Below, one piece after another: positions 33,246 through 42,314 of a stretch of DNA of 64,000 nucleotides. Under the pieces are notes generated by a model. That model saw only the letters and a list, made by a program, of their open reading frames with translations. It had not been told where the DNA came from and ran no database searches. Made by a program: the position numbers and the translations under genes. Location: the NCBI RefSeq assembly GCF_023913735.1, contig NZ_JAMXBH010000010.1, positions 1-64,000 on the forward strand, read 5' to 3'. This DNA is from Pseudarthrobacter raffinosi (GTDB lineage: Bacteria; Actinomycetota; Actinomycetes; Actinomycetales; Micrococcaceae). How positions within the stretch are numbered: position 1 is the first letter of the stretch; the number at the start of each line of letters is the position of its first letter.

Positions 33246-34477
33246 TGAACACGACCACTGTCATCGTCGGCTCCTCCATCGGCGGGGTGCGTGCTGCACA
33301 GTCCCTGCGTCTGGAGGGCTACGAAGGGGAAATTATCCTCGTCGGTGAAGACCCGGAACTTCCCTATGACAAGCCACCGCTGTCTAAATCGGTCCTCGCA
33401 GGGAAGGCGGAGGAGTCATCCATCCGCCTTCTCACGCGCGAACAGGCGGAGGACGCCGGGATCCAGTTGCTCCTTGGGCACGCCGCCACCGGCATTGACG
33501 TCGCCGGAAACCTGCTGCAGCTCCAAGATCACGAACCCGTACGCTTCGATCATTTGGTGATCGCGACGGGCGCCTCGGCCCGCCCCTCGCCATGGGGCCA
33601 GCGGCCCGGTATCCATGTTTTACGGTCGCTCGATGATGCCCGGAAGCTGCGCACCAACCTCCTCAAGGGCGGGACGCTCGCCGTGATCGGCGCCGGGTTC
33701 ATCGGTGCCGAGGCCGCTGCCACGGCACGCTCCCTCGGGCTGGAAGTCACCGTCATCGACCCGCTCCCCATCCCCATGAGCCGCATCTTCAACCCCGAAA
33801 TCGGGCATTGGTTCGGAGACCTCCACCGCAACAACGGCGTCACAACAATCTTCGGCACCGGGGTCGAGTCCATCGACGGCGAACAGGGCTCCTTCACCCT
33901 CCGGCTGACTAACGGTGCGAACGTCGAGGCTGCCACCGTGCTGGTTGGGATCGGCGCGGTTCCCAACGATGCCTGGCTCGGCGCCTCGGGGCTCCTGGTG
34001 GACAACGGAGTGGTCCTCGACGAGTACTGCAGGGCCGTGGACGCCCCCCACATTTACGGCGTCGGCGACGTCGCGCGCTGGCGGCACGAAAAGCACGGCG
34101 AGGACATCCGGATCGAGCACTGGACGAACGCGGTGGAACAGGCCGCCTGCGTCGCCTACAACATCACCCACCCGCAGAGCCCCCGCGCCTACACCCCCGT
34201 CGAGTACGTCTGGAGCGACCAGCACGACTGGAAAATCCAGGTCGTCGGACGCGTGGGAGGAAACGCTGAGCACATCATCATCGGCCATCCCGAATTACAC
34301 GGCCGCTTCGCCGCCCTGTATACCACCGACGGAGTGAACCTGCGCGGTGCCGCGATCGTGAACTGGCCCAAAGCGCTTCTGGCCTGCCGCCGCGGCATGG
34401 GAACAGGGGTCACCATCCAGGAACTGCGAGAGAAACTAGAACCGCTGCTGGACCCCCAACCCCTGGCGGCCTCCTGA
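33245..34477 (+). CDS. phtAd: Ferredoxin reductase (FAD-dependent)
   Basis: A 410-residue pyridine-nucleotide-disulfide-type flavoprotein. It has the FAD motif IVGSSIGGVRAAQSLR at the start, YDKPPLSKS (typical of ferredoxin/rubredoxin reductases), the NAD-binding motif AVIGAGFIGAEAAATARSLG near residue 145, and the FAD-contacting VYGVGDVARW-like block (IYGVGDVARWRHEKHG). The C-terminal reductase domain includes YVWSDQHDWKIQVVGR. It overlaps both neighbours by one base, forming the electron chain NADH-reductase-ferredoxin-oxygenase. Confidence 0.9.
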   Translation: MNTTTVIVGSSIGGVRAAQSLRLEGYEGEIILVGEDPELPYDKPPLSKSVLAGKAEESSIRLLTREQAEDAGIQLLLGHAATGIDVAGNLLQLQDHEPVRFDHLVIATGASARPSPWGQRPGIHVLRSLDDARKLRTNLLKGGTLAVIGAGFIGAEAAATARSLGLEVTVIDPLPIPMSRIFNPEIGHWFGDLHRNNGVTTIFGTGVESIDGEQGSFTLRLTNGANVEAATVLVGIGAVPNDAWLGASGLLVDNGVVLDEYCRAVDAPHIYGVGDVARWRHEKHGEDIRIEHWTNAVEQAACVAYNITHPQSPRAYTPVEYVWSDQHDWKIQVVGRVGGNAEHIIIGHPELHGRFAALYTTDGVNLRGAAIVNWPKALLACRRGMGTGVTIQELREKLEPLLDPQPLAAS

Positions 34478-35223
34478 TGCGGGCGAGTCAGCCGCCCGTA
34501 ACCCATGAGGAGCACAGGGAAGCCATCGCCTTGGCCTGCAGGGTGCTGGCCCACCGCGGTCTGGCCGACGGAATTTTGGGTCACATCAGTTTGCGAATGG
34601 CCGAGAATAAGCTGCTGGTCCGGTGCAGGGGCCCTCAGGAGCGAGGACTCGCATACACCGAAGCCCGTGACATCAGACTGGTGGACCTCGATGGCAATCC
34701 GGCCGCCGAAGGTGAACTCGACGGGGGATACACCGTCCCCAACGAACTTCCACTGCACACCGAGCTGCTTCGACGCCGCCCGGATATCAACGCCGTCGTG
34801 CACGCGCACCCCCCGCGGGTCGTTGCCGCCGACCTCGCCGGGCTCAGAGTCAGGCCCATCGTCGGCGCGTTCGATATTCCGGGCACCCGCCTCGCAGCAG
34901 GCGGGATACCCATATACCCCCGGGGCGTCTTGGTGAGGAACCACAGGCTTGCCGGTGAAATGATCGATGCCATGAGCGGACGTCCCGTGGTGCTGCTCCG
35001 TGGCCACGGGCTGACCAGCGCCGCCCCTACGGTGGAACAAGCGGTTCTCCAGGCCATCAGCGTCGACACCCTGGCAGGGCTGGCACTTCAAGTAACGGCA
35101 GCCGGGGGACAGCTTCAAGACCTCCCCGACACCGACATGGCAGAACTTCCGGATCTCGGCGGGTCCTTCAACACCGGAACAGCCTGGAGGCACGAACTCG
35201 CCAGACTGGGCATTGACCCGTGA
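34477..35223 (+). CDS. phtC: Class II aldolase-family decarboxylase (3,4-dihydroxyphthalate type)
   Basis: A 248-residue class II aldolase/adducin fold protein. The metal site is shown by HTELLRRRPDINAVVHAHPP (His-x-His) and LRGHGLTSAAPTVEQAV (third histidine), with GHISLRM near residue 30. Most family members are sugar-phosphate aldolases, but 3,4-dihydroxyphthalate 2-decarboxylase (PhtC) is a known member, and the position directly after a four-component dioxygenase supports that role: it would yield protocatechuate. No protocatechuate genes are in the window. Confidence 0.78.
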   Translation: MRASQPPVTHEEHREAIALACRVLAHRGLADGILGHISLRMAENKLLVRCRGPQERGLAYTEARDIRLVDLDGNPAAEGELDGGYTVPNELPLHTELLRRRPDINAVVHAHPPRVVAADLAGLRVRPIVGAFDIPGTRLAAGGIPIYPRGVLVRNHRLAGEMIDAMSGRPVVLLRGHGLTSAAPTVEQAVLQAISVDTLAGLALQVTAAGGQLQDLPDTDMAELPDLGGSFNTGTAWRHELARLGIDP

Positions 35224-36071
35224 CGATGACCAACCCTGAAGCACGAACCGGGCCGCCGCCGCTAGGTACCATTAGTAGCATGCAAACGAGAGCGTCAGAG
35301 GACGTGTCGAAGTACGGTCCTCCTCCGCAATACCCCATCGAGTCTGTCGACAATGCCCTCCGTCTCCTCCTGCTGTTCGAAACCCAGCCCAGCATCAGGT
35401 TGACCGATGCCAGTAACTACTTGGCCGTCGCATCCTCGACCGCGCACCGGCTCATGGGCATGCTGCTTTACCGCGGCTTTGTGCGGCAAAACCCTGCCAC
35501 CAAGGCCTATGAGCCGGGTCAAGCATTGGGCTCCATCGCGTTCGCCATCAGGCGCCAGATCGACGTCCGGACCTTAGCCCGCCCGGTCTTGGAACGGCTA
35601 TTTAAGGAAACAGGGGAGACCGTCCACTTCGCCAGGCTCGAGGGAACAGACGCGCACTTCCTCGACGCCATCGAAAGCTCACGGGCGGTGCGCGTCGGGT
35701 CCCGTCAGGGCCGGACGCTTCCCGCCAACTGCACCGCCACGGGAAAAGCCATGTTGAGTCGGCTCAGCGATGAACAGCTGCGGATGCTGTACCCGCAGCT
35801 GGAACTCCCCGGCCTGACCAAAGCCTCGATCACGTCCCGGGCCGACCTGGAAGTGGCTCTGGAGAAGATCAGGCACACCGGTTACGCAAGCAGCCACGAA
35901 GAAAGTGAAGACGGCGTAAATTCGGTCGCCGTCGCAATAACCGGTCCGAGCGGCGTACTTTACGGAATTAACGTCTCCGTTCCGGCCCATCGCATGTCCG
36001 ACCAGCTCCGCGTCGAACTCGGAGCCATGCTTCAGAGCATCGCTGAAGAGCTGCAGGGCCTGCTGATCTAG
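35220..36071 (+). CDS. IclR-family regulator of the phthalate-type cluster
   Basis: A 283-residue IclR protein. GTG 35220 overlaps the decarboxylase stop by four bases; ATG 35280 is an alternative that removes a poorly conserved front. The winged helix spans SVDNALRLLLLFETQPSIRLTDASNYLAVASSTAHRLMGMLLYRGFV; the effector domain carries ETVHFARLEGTDAHFLDAIES, ANCTATGKAMLS and GYASSHEESEDGVNSVAVAI. It is the last gene of the operon and is likely its regulator, equivalent in position to PhtR. Probable targets are upstream of 24135 and 30628. Confidence 0.87.
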   Translation: MTMTNPEARTGPPPLGTISSMQTRASEDVSKYGPPPQYPIESVDNALRLLLLFETQPSIRLTDASNYLAVASSTAHRLMGMLLYRGFVRQNPATKAYEPGQALGSIAFAIRRQIDVRTLARPVLERLFKETGETVHFARLEGTDAHFLDAIESSRAVRVGSRQGRTLPANCTATGKAMLSRLSDEQLRMLYPQLELPGLTKASITSRADLEVALEKIRHTGYASSHEESEDGVNSVAVAITGPSGVLYGINVSVPAHRMSDQLRVELGAMLQSIAEELQGLLI

Positions 36072-36452
36072 CCACGCACTTCTGCCTCGCCTCACTTACC
36101 TGACGAGCGCTACCTGCCACAGAGGGTCCAGGCTTGCCCGCATTGACCGCATTGACCGCAGAACGGCGCGAATCGCCGTTCGCAGCTGTTGAACGGCGCG
36201 GACATCATCTATATCACCTACAGCGCTCGGGTCCCGGGCCCGGGGATTGTCACACGCTTGGCGGTACCCAACAGTTGGCTGCCCGGGACATTCTTGAGAA
36301 TAGTAGCTAAGAGGTTTAAGACCGGGCCCCGCAATATCACGGTTGGGAATCTTCTGCCAAGTCTCTGGCCGTACTACTGGCAGGTACGGGCCGCTGAGAT
36401 ACGGCTGACGCTTCTGCCGAAGCGGCAGGCGGGACGAAAGAGGCCCGGACCG
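36072..36452. other. Intergenic stretch with a small hairpin, no supported gene
   Basis: After the IclR gene, ATTGACCGC is repeated in tandem near 36142-36160. GAACGGCG/CGCCGTTC at 36161-36181 forms an eight-base stem that may be the operon terminator. A 113-codon frame at 36189 has no recognisable family and runs into the antisense of the next gene. This is the right edge of the phthalate-type cluster. Confidence 0.45.
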
Positions 36453-37061
36453 CTAATCGAGGAGGTGCAGCTGTTCGGGGGTGTCGAGGTCTTCGCCCCC
36501 GGAGAGGTCGGTGCAGTCCACGAGGTCTAGCAGTTCCGGGTGGGCCTGGAGGAAACGGCGTGCCCCGGCGTCGCCCGTTGCCGTTTCCGCGGCCTCAGCG
36601 CGGAGGCTGGAATCCAGGAGCAACGGATGTCCCCGCCGGAGTTTTCCGTCGGTGCCGCGGTAGGCGGCCGCCGTCACCCGGCCAGGCCTATGGGATGCCA
36701 GCAACCGGGCGACGGTCTCGGTGGTCAGGCCGGGCTGGTCCACCAGCGCGATAAGCACATGGTCCTCCGGGGCTGCCGCGGCAACTCCCGCCCGGAACGA
36801 GCTTCCCATTCCGGTGGCCCAGTCCGGGTTGTCGATGACCCGGTGCCGGCTGAGATCGGTGGCTGTGCGGACCGATTCCGCGGCCGCGCCGAGCACCGTC
36901 ACCACTTCCCGGCAGCCGCCCGCGAGCAGCACATCTGCCAGCACTTCAACGAGCGTGCGGCCCTGGAACCGGAGCAATGCCTTGGGCCCGAGCCCCAGCC
37001 GCGTCCCGGCGCCGGCGGCAAGCAGCACCGCCGTCGTGCGTTGTTCGTCCAGGTCAGCCAT
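36453..37061 (-). CDS. MobA-like nucleotidyltransferase
   Basis: A 202-residue protein with the NTP-transferase motif TAVLLAAGAGTRLGLGPKALLRFQGRTLVE at the N-terminus, DNPDWATGMGSSFRAGV near residue 80, and ALVDQPGLTTETV (the metal-binding VDQP) near 105. This is the MocA/MobA-like group that attaches CMP or GMP to molybdopterin. Xanthine dehydrogenases of the XdhC-dependent class use such a cofactor, so a link to 6669-9479 is plausible though the genes are 27 kb apart. It lies downstream of aceE on the same strand, separated by a strong hairpin. Confidence 0.78.
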   Translation of the reverse strand: MADLDEQRTTAVLLAAGAGTRLGLGPKALLRFQGRTLVEVLADVLLAGGCREVVTVLGAAAESVRTATDLSRHRVIDNPDWATGMGSSFRAGVAAAAPEDHVLIALVDQPGLTTETVARLLASHRPGRVTAAAYRGTDGKLRRGHPLLLDSSLRAEAAETATGDAGARRFLQAHPELLDLVDCTDLSGGEDLDTPEQLHLLD

Positions 37062-37085
37062 CGCCCCAGCCTATCCAGCCACATG

Positions 37086-37128
37086 ACAGTTGACGGCAGT
37101 GTTCCACGGGAACACTGCCGTCAACTGT
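37086..37128. terminator. 20-bp perfect inverted repeat between aceE and the MobA-like gene
   Basis: ACAGTTGACGGCAGTGTTCC (37086-37105) pairs without mismatch to 37109-37128 around a three-base loop. It starts 17 bases beyond the aceE stop, so it should be its terminator. No T run follows. The length and perfection are exceptional for this window. Confidence 0.7.
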
Positions 37129-37144
37129 TGTCTGGATGAGGGGG

Positions 37145-39910
37145 TCAGGAGTCGCCTCCGGCGCCTCCGGTGGTCCCGGCGTTGACGTCCAGGAGCTTGT
37201 AGCGGTCCATCGCGTAGGCGGGCACGCCGCCGTCCACCTCTCCGCGCGAAGCGAGCAGCTGCAGGGTCTTCACCACAATCGAGTGGGTGTCGTTCTTGAA
37301 GAAGCGGCGGGCTGCCGCGCGGGTGTCGGAGAAGCCGAAGCCGTCGGCTCCGAGCGAGGCGAACTGGTGCGGGAGGAACTGGCGGATCTGGTCCGGGACG
37401 GCCTTCATGTAGTCGGTCACCGCCACCACGGGCCCCTGTGCATCGGCGAGCTGCTGCGTGACGAACGGTATGCGGGCGGGCTGGCCCGGGTTCAGGAAGG
37501 CGTCCTCCTCCGCGGCGAGCCCGTCCCGGCGCAGTTCGTTCCAAGACGTCACGGACCAGACGTCCGCGGAGACGCCCCAGTCCTCGGCGAGGATCCGCTG
37601 GGCATCCAGGGCCCACGGGACGGAGACGCCGGAGGCCAGGATCTGGCTCTTGGGCCCTTCGATACCCGACGCCGACACCCGGTAGATGCCTTTCAGCACA
37701 CCGTTGACGTCGAGGTTCTCTGGTTCGGCCGGCTGGGAGATCGGCTCGTTATAGACCGTGATGTAGTACATGAGGTTCTTATCGGATGCCGGTCCGGTTC
37801 CATCGCCGCTTGCGGCCGGCCCGTACATACGCTCGATGCCGTCCCGGATGATGTGGCCCATCTCGTACCCGTACGCAGGGTCATAGGTGAGGACGGCCGG
37901 GTTGGTCGAGGCCAGGATCGGGGAGTGGCCGTCGGCGTGCTGGAGGCCTTCACCGGTCAGGGTGGTGCGGCCGGCGGTGGCGCCGATGATGAAACCGCGG
38001 GCCATCTGGTCCGCGGCGGCCCAGAAGGCGTCGCCGGTGCGCTGGAAGCCGAACATGGAGTAGAACACGTAGATCGGGATCAGCGGCTCGCCGTGGGTGG
38101 CGTAGGCGGTGCCGGCGGCGGTGAACGCTGCGACGGCGCCTGCCTCGTTGATGCCGGGGTGGATCAGCTGGCCCTGGGCGGATTCCTTGTACGCGAGGAC
38201 CAGGTCCCGGTCCACAGAGAGGTAACCCTGGCCGTCCGGGTTGTAGATCTTGGCCGTGGGGAAGAACGCGTCCATGCCGAAGGTTCGGGACTCATCCGGA
38301 ACGATCGGGACAATGCGGTGTCCGAACTTCTTATCCCTGAGCAGGTCTTTGAGCAGGCGCACGAAGGTCATGGTGGTGGCGGCCTGCTGTTTCCCCGAAC
38401 CGCGCTTGGCAATCTCATAGGTTTTGGGGTCTGGCAGCTCCACCGGCGCGTGGTCCGGCCGGCGTTCGGGGACGAAACCGCCGAGGGCGCGCCGGCGTTC
38501 CATGAGGTACTGGATTTCGGGGGAGTCCATTCCGGGGTGGTAGTACGGGGGCCGGTAGAGATCCGCGTCGAGTTGTTCGTCCGTGATGGGGATGCGGAGG
38601 TGGTCGCGGAACTTCTTCAGGTCATCGAGGGTGAGCTTTTTCATCTGGTGGGTCGCGTTGCGGCCCTCGAAGTGGGGTCCGAGTCCGTAGCCCTTGACCG
38701 TTTTGGCCAGGATCACGGTGGGCTTACCCTGGAATTCGGTGGCTGCCTTATACGCGGCGTAGACCTTGTGGTAGTCGTGGCCGCCGCGCTTGAGGTTCCA
38801 GATCTCGTCATCGGACAGGTCCGCGACCATGTCTTTGGTCTGCGGGGTCTTGCCGAAGAAGTGCTCGCGGACGAATCCGCCGGATTCTGCCTTGTAGGTC
38901 TGGTAGTCACCGTCCGGGGTCTCGTTCATGATCTTCACGAGCGAGCCGTCGGCGTCCTTGGTGAGCAGGTCATCCCACTCCCGGCCCCAGACGACCTTGA
39001 TGACGTTCCAGCCCGCGCCGCGGAAGAACGCTTCGAGTTCCTGCATGATCTTGCCGTTGCCGCGGACGGGACCGTCCAGGCGCTGGAGGTTGCAGTTGAT
39101 CACAAAGTTGAGGTTGTCGAGCTTGTCGTTCGCGGCGAGCTGGAGCAGGCCGCGGGACTCGGGCTCGTCCATTTCGCCGTCGCCCAGGAACGCCCAGACC
39201 TGCTGGTCACTGGTGTCTTTGAGGCCGCGGTTGTGCAGGTACCGGTTGGACTGGGCCTGGTAGATCGCGTTCATCGGGCCGATGCCCATGGACACCGTGG
39301 GGAATTCCCAGAAGTCCGGCATGAGCCGCGGGTGCGGGTAGGAGGAGAGCGCGTGGCCTTCCTTGGACTTTTCCTGCCGGAATCCGTCCAGGTCCTCCTC
39401 GGCGAGCCGGCCTTCCATGAACGCACGGGCGTACATGCCGGGGGAGGCGTGGCCCTGGAAGAAGACCTGGTCACCGCCGCCGGGGTGGTCCTTGCCGCGG
39501 AAGAAGTGGTTGAAGCCCACCTCGTACAGGGTGGCGGCCCCGGCGTACGTGGAGATGTGCCCGCCCACGCCGATATCGGCCCGCTGCGCCCGGTGCACCA
39601 TGATGGCCGCGTTCCAGCGCAGCCAGGCCCGGTACTTCCGCTCGATCTCCTCGTCCCCCGGGAACGCCGTTTCCTGGTCCACCGGGATGGTGTTCACATA
39701 GTCCGTGGTGGTCACCATCGGCACACCGACGCTCTGTGCGCCGGCGCGCTGCAGCAGGCTGCGCATGATGTATTGGGCACGCTCGGTGCCCTGTTCCTGA
39801 ATCAGGGCATCCAGGGACTCCAGCCATTCGGCGGTCTCTTCCGGATCACGATCAGGCAGCTGATTTGTCAACCCGCTGAGGATATGGGAGGTATCTTCTC
39901 CTGCAGCCAC
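37145..39910 (-). CDS. aceE: Pyruvate dehydrogenase E1 component, homodimeric
   Basis: This is the single-chain AceE type, 921 residues. The frame opens at TTG 39946, but GTG 39910 preceded by AAGAGG is the better start and gives the family N-terminus [17 protein letters not shown]. Thiamine pyrophosphate binding is shown by [14 protein letters not shown] and [34 protein letters not shown] and [22 protein letters not shown] are hallmark blocks. It decarboxylates pyruvate in the pyruvate dehydrogenase complex. As a core gene it shows that the surrounding catabolic clusters are chromosomal. Confidence 0.95.
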   Translation of the reverse strand: MAAGEDTSHILSGLTNQLPDRDPEETAEWLESLDALIQEQGTERAQYIMRSLLQRAGAQSVGVPMVTTTDYVNTIPVDQETAFPGDEEIERKYRAWLRWNAAIMVHRAQRADIGVGGHISTYAGAATLYEVGFNHFFRGKDHPGGGDQVFFQGHASPGMYARAFMEGRLAEEDLDGFRQEKSKEGHALSSYPHPRLMPDFWEFPTVSMGIGPMNAIYQAQSNRYLHNRGLKDTSDQQVWAFLGDGEMDEPESRGLLQLAANDKLDNLNFVINCNLQRLDGPVRGNGKIMQELEAFFRGAGWNVIKVVWGREWDDLLTKDADGSLVKIMNETPDGDYQTYKAESGGFVREHFFGKTPQTKDMVADLSDDEIWNLKRGGHDYHKVYAAYKAATEFQGKPTVILAKTVKGYGLGPHFEGRNATHQMKKLTLDDLKKFRDHLRIPITDEQLDADLYRPPYYHPGMDSPEIQYLMERRRALGGFVPERRPDHAPVELPDPKTYEIAKRGSGKQQAATTMTFVRLLKDLLRDKKFGHRIVPIVPDESRTFGMDAFFPTAKIYNPDGQGYLSVDRDLVLAYKESAQGQLIHPGINEAGAVAAFTAAGTAYATHGEPLIPIYVFYSMFGFQRTGDAFWAAADQMARGFIIGATAGRTTLTGEGLQHADGHSPILASTNPAVLTYDPAYGYEMGHIIRDGIERMYGPAASGDGTGPASDKNLMYYITVYNEPISQPAEPENLDVNGVLKGIYRVSASGIEGPKSQILASGVSVPWALDAQRILAEDWGVSADVWSVTSWNELRRDGLAAEEDAFLNPGQPARIPFVTQQLADAQGPVVAVTDYMKAVPDQIRQFLPHQFASLGADGFGFSDTRAAARRFFKNDTHSIVVKTLQLLASRGEVDGGVPAYAMDRYKLLDVNAGTTGGAGGDS

Positions 39911-40051
39911 GTCCAACCTCTTTTCATCGTTGAATAGTTGGCTCAAGTTTTCGTTCTGTGAGAAAACTTTATTGCATCTCGAGATTATCTAGGCGACGAT
40001 CCGCGCGTCAAGGCGAGCGGACGGTCACATTTGGCTGCTAACGGAGCCACA

Positions 40052-40118
40052 AGCAACGCGGGGTCGGATATGGCCCACTAAGCCGCCCAGAATCGGCCGT
40101 ATCTGACCCCGCGTTGCT
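40052..40118. repeat. Dispersed palindrome family A, copy 3
   Basis: The left arm begins AGCAACGCGGGGTC (40052) and the right arm ends GACCCCGCGTTGCT (40118), each about 24 bases with a few mismatches and a 19-base centre. It lies between the aceE promoter side and the 3' end of the next gene. Its right arm matches copies 1 and 2 almost base for base. Confidence 0.75.
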
Positions 40119-40119
40119 T

Positions 40120-40851
40120 TCAGGCAGACGTGAGGAGCCTGCCCCAGCGCGGGTCCAGCAGCGGTGCGCCCGCCATCCTGAGGCAATGCCAAAGCGTTAC
40201 GGCCACCGAGTCCAGCACGGGAACGCCGGTCTCGGCCTCAATTTCCGCGGTGATGTTGGCCCCGTAGAGGTTGGTGCAGAGGTAGATGATGGCGTCCGGC
40301 CTGGTCGCGGCAAGCTCCAACGATCCGGGCCGCATTTCGGCGTCGGAGACCCGGGCGAACGACTCGTTGTCGCTCAGGCCAAGGAACCGGTGGTCGAGAG
40401 TCTTGATGCCGTCCCGTTGGTAGGACGCCACGATCTGTTCGTTGACGTCCCCGGTGTACGGAGTGAAGAGCCCGATGCGTTCGGTGCCGTAGGTCCGGAA
40501 CGCTTCCATGTACGCCAGGGTGGACGTGGTGGCCGGGATGCCCGTGGCGTCCGTGATTCCCTCCACGAGCCGGCGGTCATGGTCGGCACCGAGCCAGGAG
40601 CCGGAGGTGCCGTTCCAGGCGATGACGTCCACGTCGGCGGTGGCGAGGAGTTCGGCGGCCGAGCGCATGACCACGGCGTCGAACTGCTTGTCCGAGGATT
40701 TATCCAAGGCAATCCGGGTGACCGGGATCCGGGCGAAGTGGATGGTGACGTCGTCACGGTCGCCCAGGATCCGGTAGCTTTGCGGCTCCAGGCAGGTATT
40801 GGAGGACGGCACGATCATGCCGATGCGGGTCTTGCGTGCTTGGCTTGGCAT
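40120..40851 (-). CDS. Arylmalonate decarboxylase-like protein (Asp/Glu racemase superfamily)
   Basis: ATG 40851 gives 243 residues (the longer frame is antisense to the hydantoinase). The front, RIGMIVPSSNTCLEPQSYRIL, is the maleate-isomerase/AMDase motif. At the first catalytic position the sequence is VIAWNGTSGSW, giving G81-T-S instead of cysteine; the second site, AIIYLCTNLYG, retains C192. Glycine followed by Thr-Ser at site one and a single cysteine at site two is the arrangement of arylmalonate decarboxylase, whose Thr-Ser forms the dioxyanion hole. A cofactor-free decarboxylase or isomerase is predicted. It ends a four-gene minus-strand run with a cyclic amidohydrolase. Confidence 0.72.
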   Translation of the reverse strand: MPSQARKTRIGMIVPSSNTCLEPQSYRILGDRDDVTIHFARIPVTRIALDKSSDKQFDAVVMRSAAELLATADVDVIAWNGTSGSWLGADHDRRLVEGITDATGIPATTSTLAYMEAFRTYGTERIGLFTPYTGDVNEQIVASYQRDGIKTLDHRFLGLSDNESFARVSDAEMRPGSLELAATRPDAIIYLCTNLYGANITAEIEAETGVPVLDSVAVTLWHCLRMAGAPLLDPRWGRLLTSA

Positions 40852-40858
40852 GGGGTTC

Positions 40859-42304
40859 CTAACTGGCGGCGTAGACGGCGGGGCGGGATTCCTGGGGCCA
40901 GGACAGGGCGTCGCGGTGTTCGGTGAAACCCTTGCGGGCCACGAAGCGGCCCACGGGACCGGGGTCGTGGAACCCGTCGCTGTCCACCACCACACGTCCG
41001 GCGGAGACGACGACGGCGGGCCAGCCCGTGAGGGTCCGGCCGTCGAACGGGGAGAAATCAGTGCCCATGTGCAGGGCGTCGCCGTCGACGGTTCGTTCCT
41101 CGACCGGATCGAAGATGACCAGGTCGGCGTCGAACCCGGGGGCGATGGTTCCCTTGCGGGGAAGGGCGTTGATGCGGGCCGGGCCGGCGGCGAAGACCTC
41201 GACAAAGTCCTCCACCCGTGCTCCGCGGGCTCCTTCCATCAGGGCGGTGAAGGTGACGGGCATCCGGGTTTCGACGCCCGGGAGTCCGTGCGGCATTTCG
41301 CGGATGTCGTCCGGGCGCTCCCGCTTTTGTGTGAGGTCGTAGCAGGAGTGGTCGGAGGCGACGGTGTGGATGGCGCCGTCGGCAAGCCGGTCCTTCAGCG
41401 CGGCCACGGTTTCGGCGCTGCGCATCGGCGGGCAGCAGGCGTACCACTCCGGCATCACCGATCCGTAGACGCTGTCGTCCAGGGTCAGGTAGTGCGGGCA
41501 CGTCTCGGAGTAGGCCTCCTGGCCGCGCTCGCGGGCCTCGGTGACCAGATCCACGGCTCCCGGCGTCGACTGGTGCACAAAGTAGACAGGGGCGCCGGTG
41601 TATTTGGCCATGGCCAGCGTTTCCTTGACCGAGACCTCTTCGGCCAGTTCGGGCCGGGTGCGGTGCAGGTGTTCGACGCCGATCCGTCCGTCGTCGGCGT
41701 GCTGCTGGGTGCAGTCCGCGATGATGGGGTCGTGTTCGGCGTGGATATAGGTGAGGCCGTCCAGGCGGACCATCTCGCGCATGACCTTCAGGATGGTGTC
41801 CCCGTCCGCCATGGTGGTGCCGCGGTTGGTGGTGTACATCTTGACGGACCGGACACCCTCGGCGGCGAGCTGTTCCAGCTGCCAGGGAACGGTTTCGTCC
41901 CAGCTGACCACGGAGCCGTGCAGTGCCACGTCGCAGCGCGATTCGGCGGCCAGGCGCTTCTTGTTCAGGACGGCGTCCAAGGGGGTTTCCTGGGCGTCGC
42001 GGGGGATGCCGAAATCGATGATGGTGGTGGTGCCGCCCCACAGCGCTGCCGTGGAGGTGGTGCGGTAGTCGTCCAGCGTGCGGAAGCGGCCGGTCACCTG
42101 GGCAACGTGGCAGTGTCCGTCGACGCCGCCGGGAATCACCAGCTGGCCGCTTGCGTCCACGGTGCGTGTTGCCGCGGGCACGGGCTCCGAGGCGTCGAGC
42201 AGCTGCACGACGCGGCCGTCGTGGACCACCACGTGCGCGGTCTGCCGGCCAAAGCTGTTGACCACGGTGCCGTGGGCGATGACGAGATCTGGGGTGTGGG
42301 ACAT
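40859..42304 (-). CDS. Cyclic amidohydrolase (dihydropyrimidinase/hydantoinase/allantoinase-like)
   Basis: ATG 42304 gives 481 residues; longer frames upstream are low-complexity. The binuclear metal ligands are all present: H64-C-H66 in IPGGVDGHCHVAQ, carboxylated-lysine candidate K155 in VRSVKMYTTNRG, H188 in TYIHAEHD, H244 in YFVHQSTPG, and D318 in TVASDHSCYDL. This defines a D-hydantoinase/dihydropyrimidinase/allantoinase-group enzyme that opens a cyclic amide ring. Neighbours are an AMDase-like protein and a hydantoin-racemase-like protein. Allantoin, a hydantoin or a dihydropyrimidine are all possible substrates. Confidence 0.85.
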   Translation of the reverse strand: MSHTPDLVIAHGTVVNSFGRQTAHVVVHDGRVVQLLDASEPVPAATRTVDASGQLVIPGGVDGHCHVAQVTGRFRTLDDYRTTSTAALWGGTTTIIDFGIPRDAQETPLDAVLNKKRLAAESRCDVALHGSVVSWDETVPWQLEQLAAEGVRSVKMYTTNRGTTMADGDTILKVMREMVRLDGLTYIHAEHDPIIADCTQQHADDGRIGVEHLHRTRPELAEEVSVKETLAMAKYTGAPVYFVHQSTPGAVDLVTEARERGQEAYSETCPHYLTLDDSVYGSVMPEWYACCPPMRSAETVAALKDRLADGAIHTVASDHSCYDLTQKRERPDDIREMPHGLPGVETRMPVTFTALMEGARGARVEDFVEVFAAGPARINALPRKGTIAPGFDADLVIFDPVEERTVDGDALHMGTDFSPFDGRTLTGWPAVVVSAGRVVVDSDGFHDPGPVGRFVARKGFTEHRDALSWPQESRPAVYAAS

Positions 42305-42314
42305 CGTTGTCCTC

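Noticed and set aside
36189..36530. Plus-strand 113-codon frame after the IclR gene
   Set aside because: No recognisable family, no good ribosome binding site, and its end is antisense to the MobA-like gene.
37136..39937. Long plus-strand open frame antisense to aceE
   Set aside because: It is the high-GC shadow of a full-length, motif-complete AceE; the translation is Val/Gly/Arg-rich with no family pattern.
39911..39946. TTG start upstream for aceE
   Set aside because: The GTG at 39910 is preceded by AAGAGG at the right spacing and gives the conserved family N-terminus.
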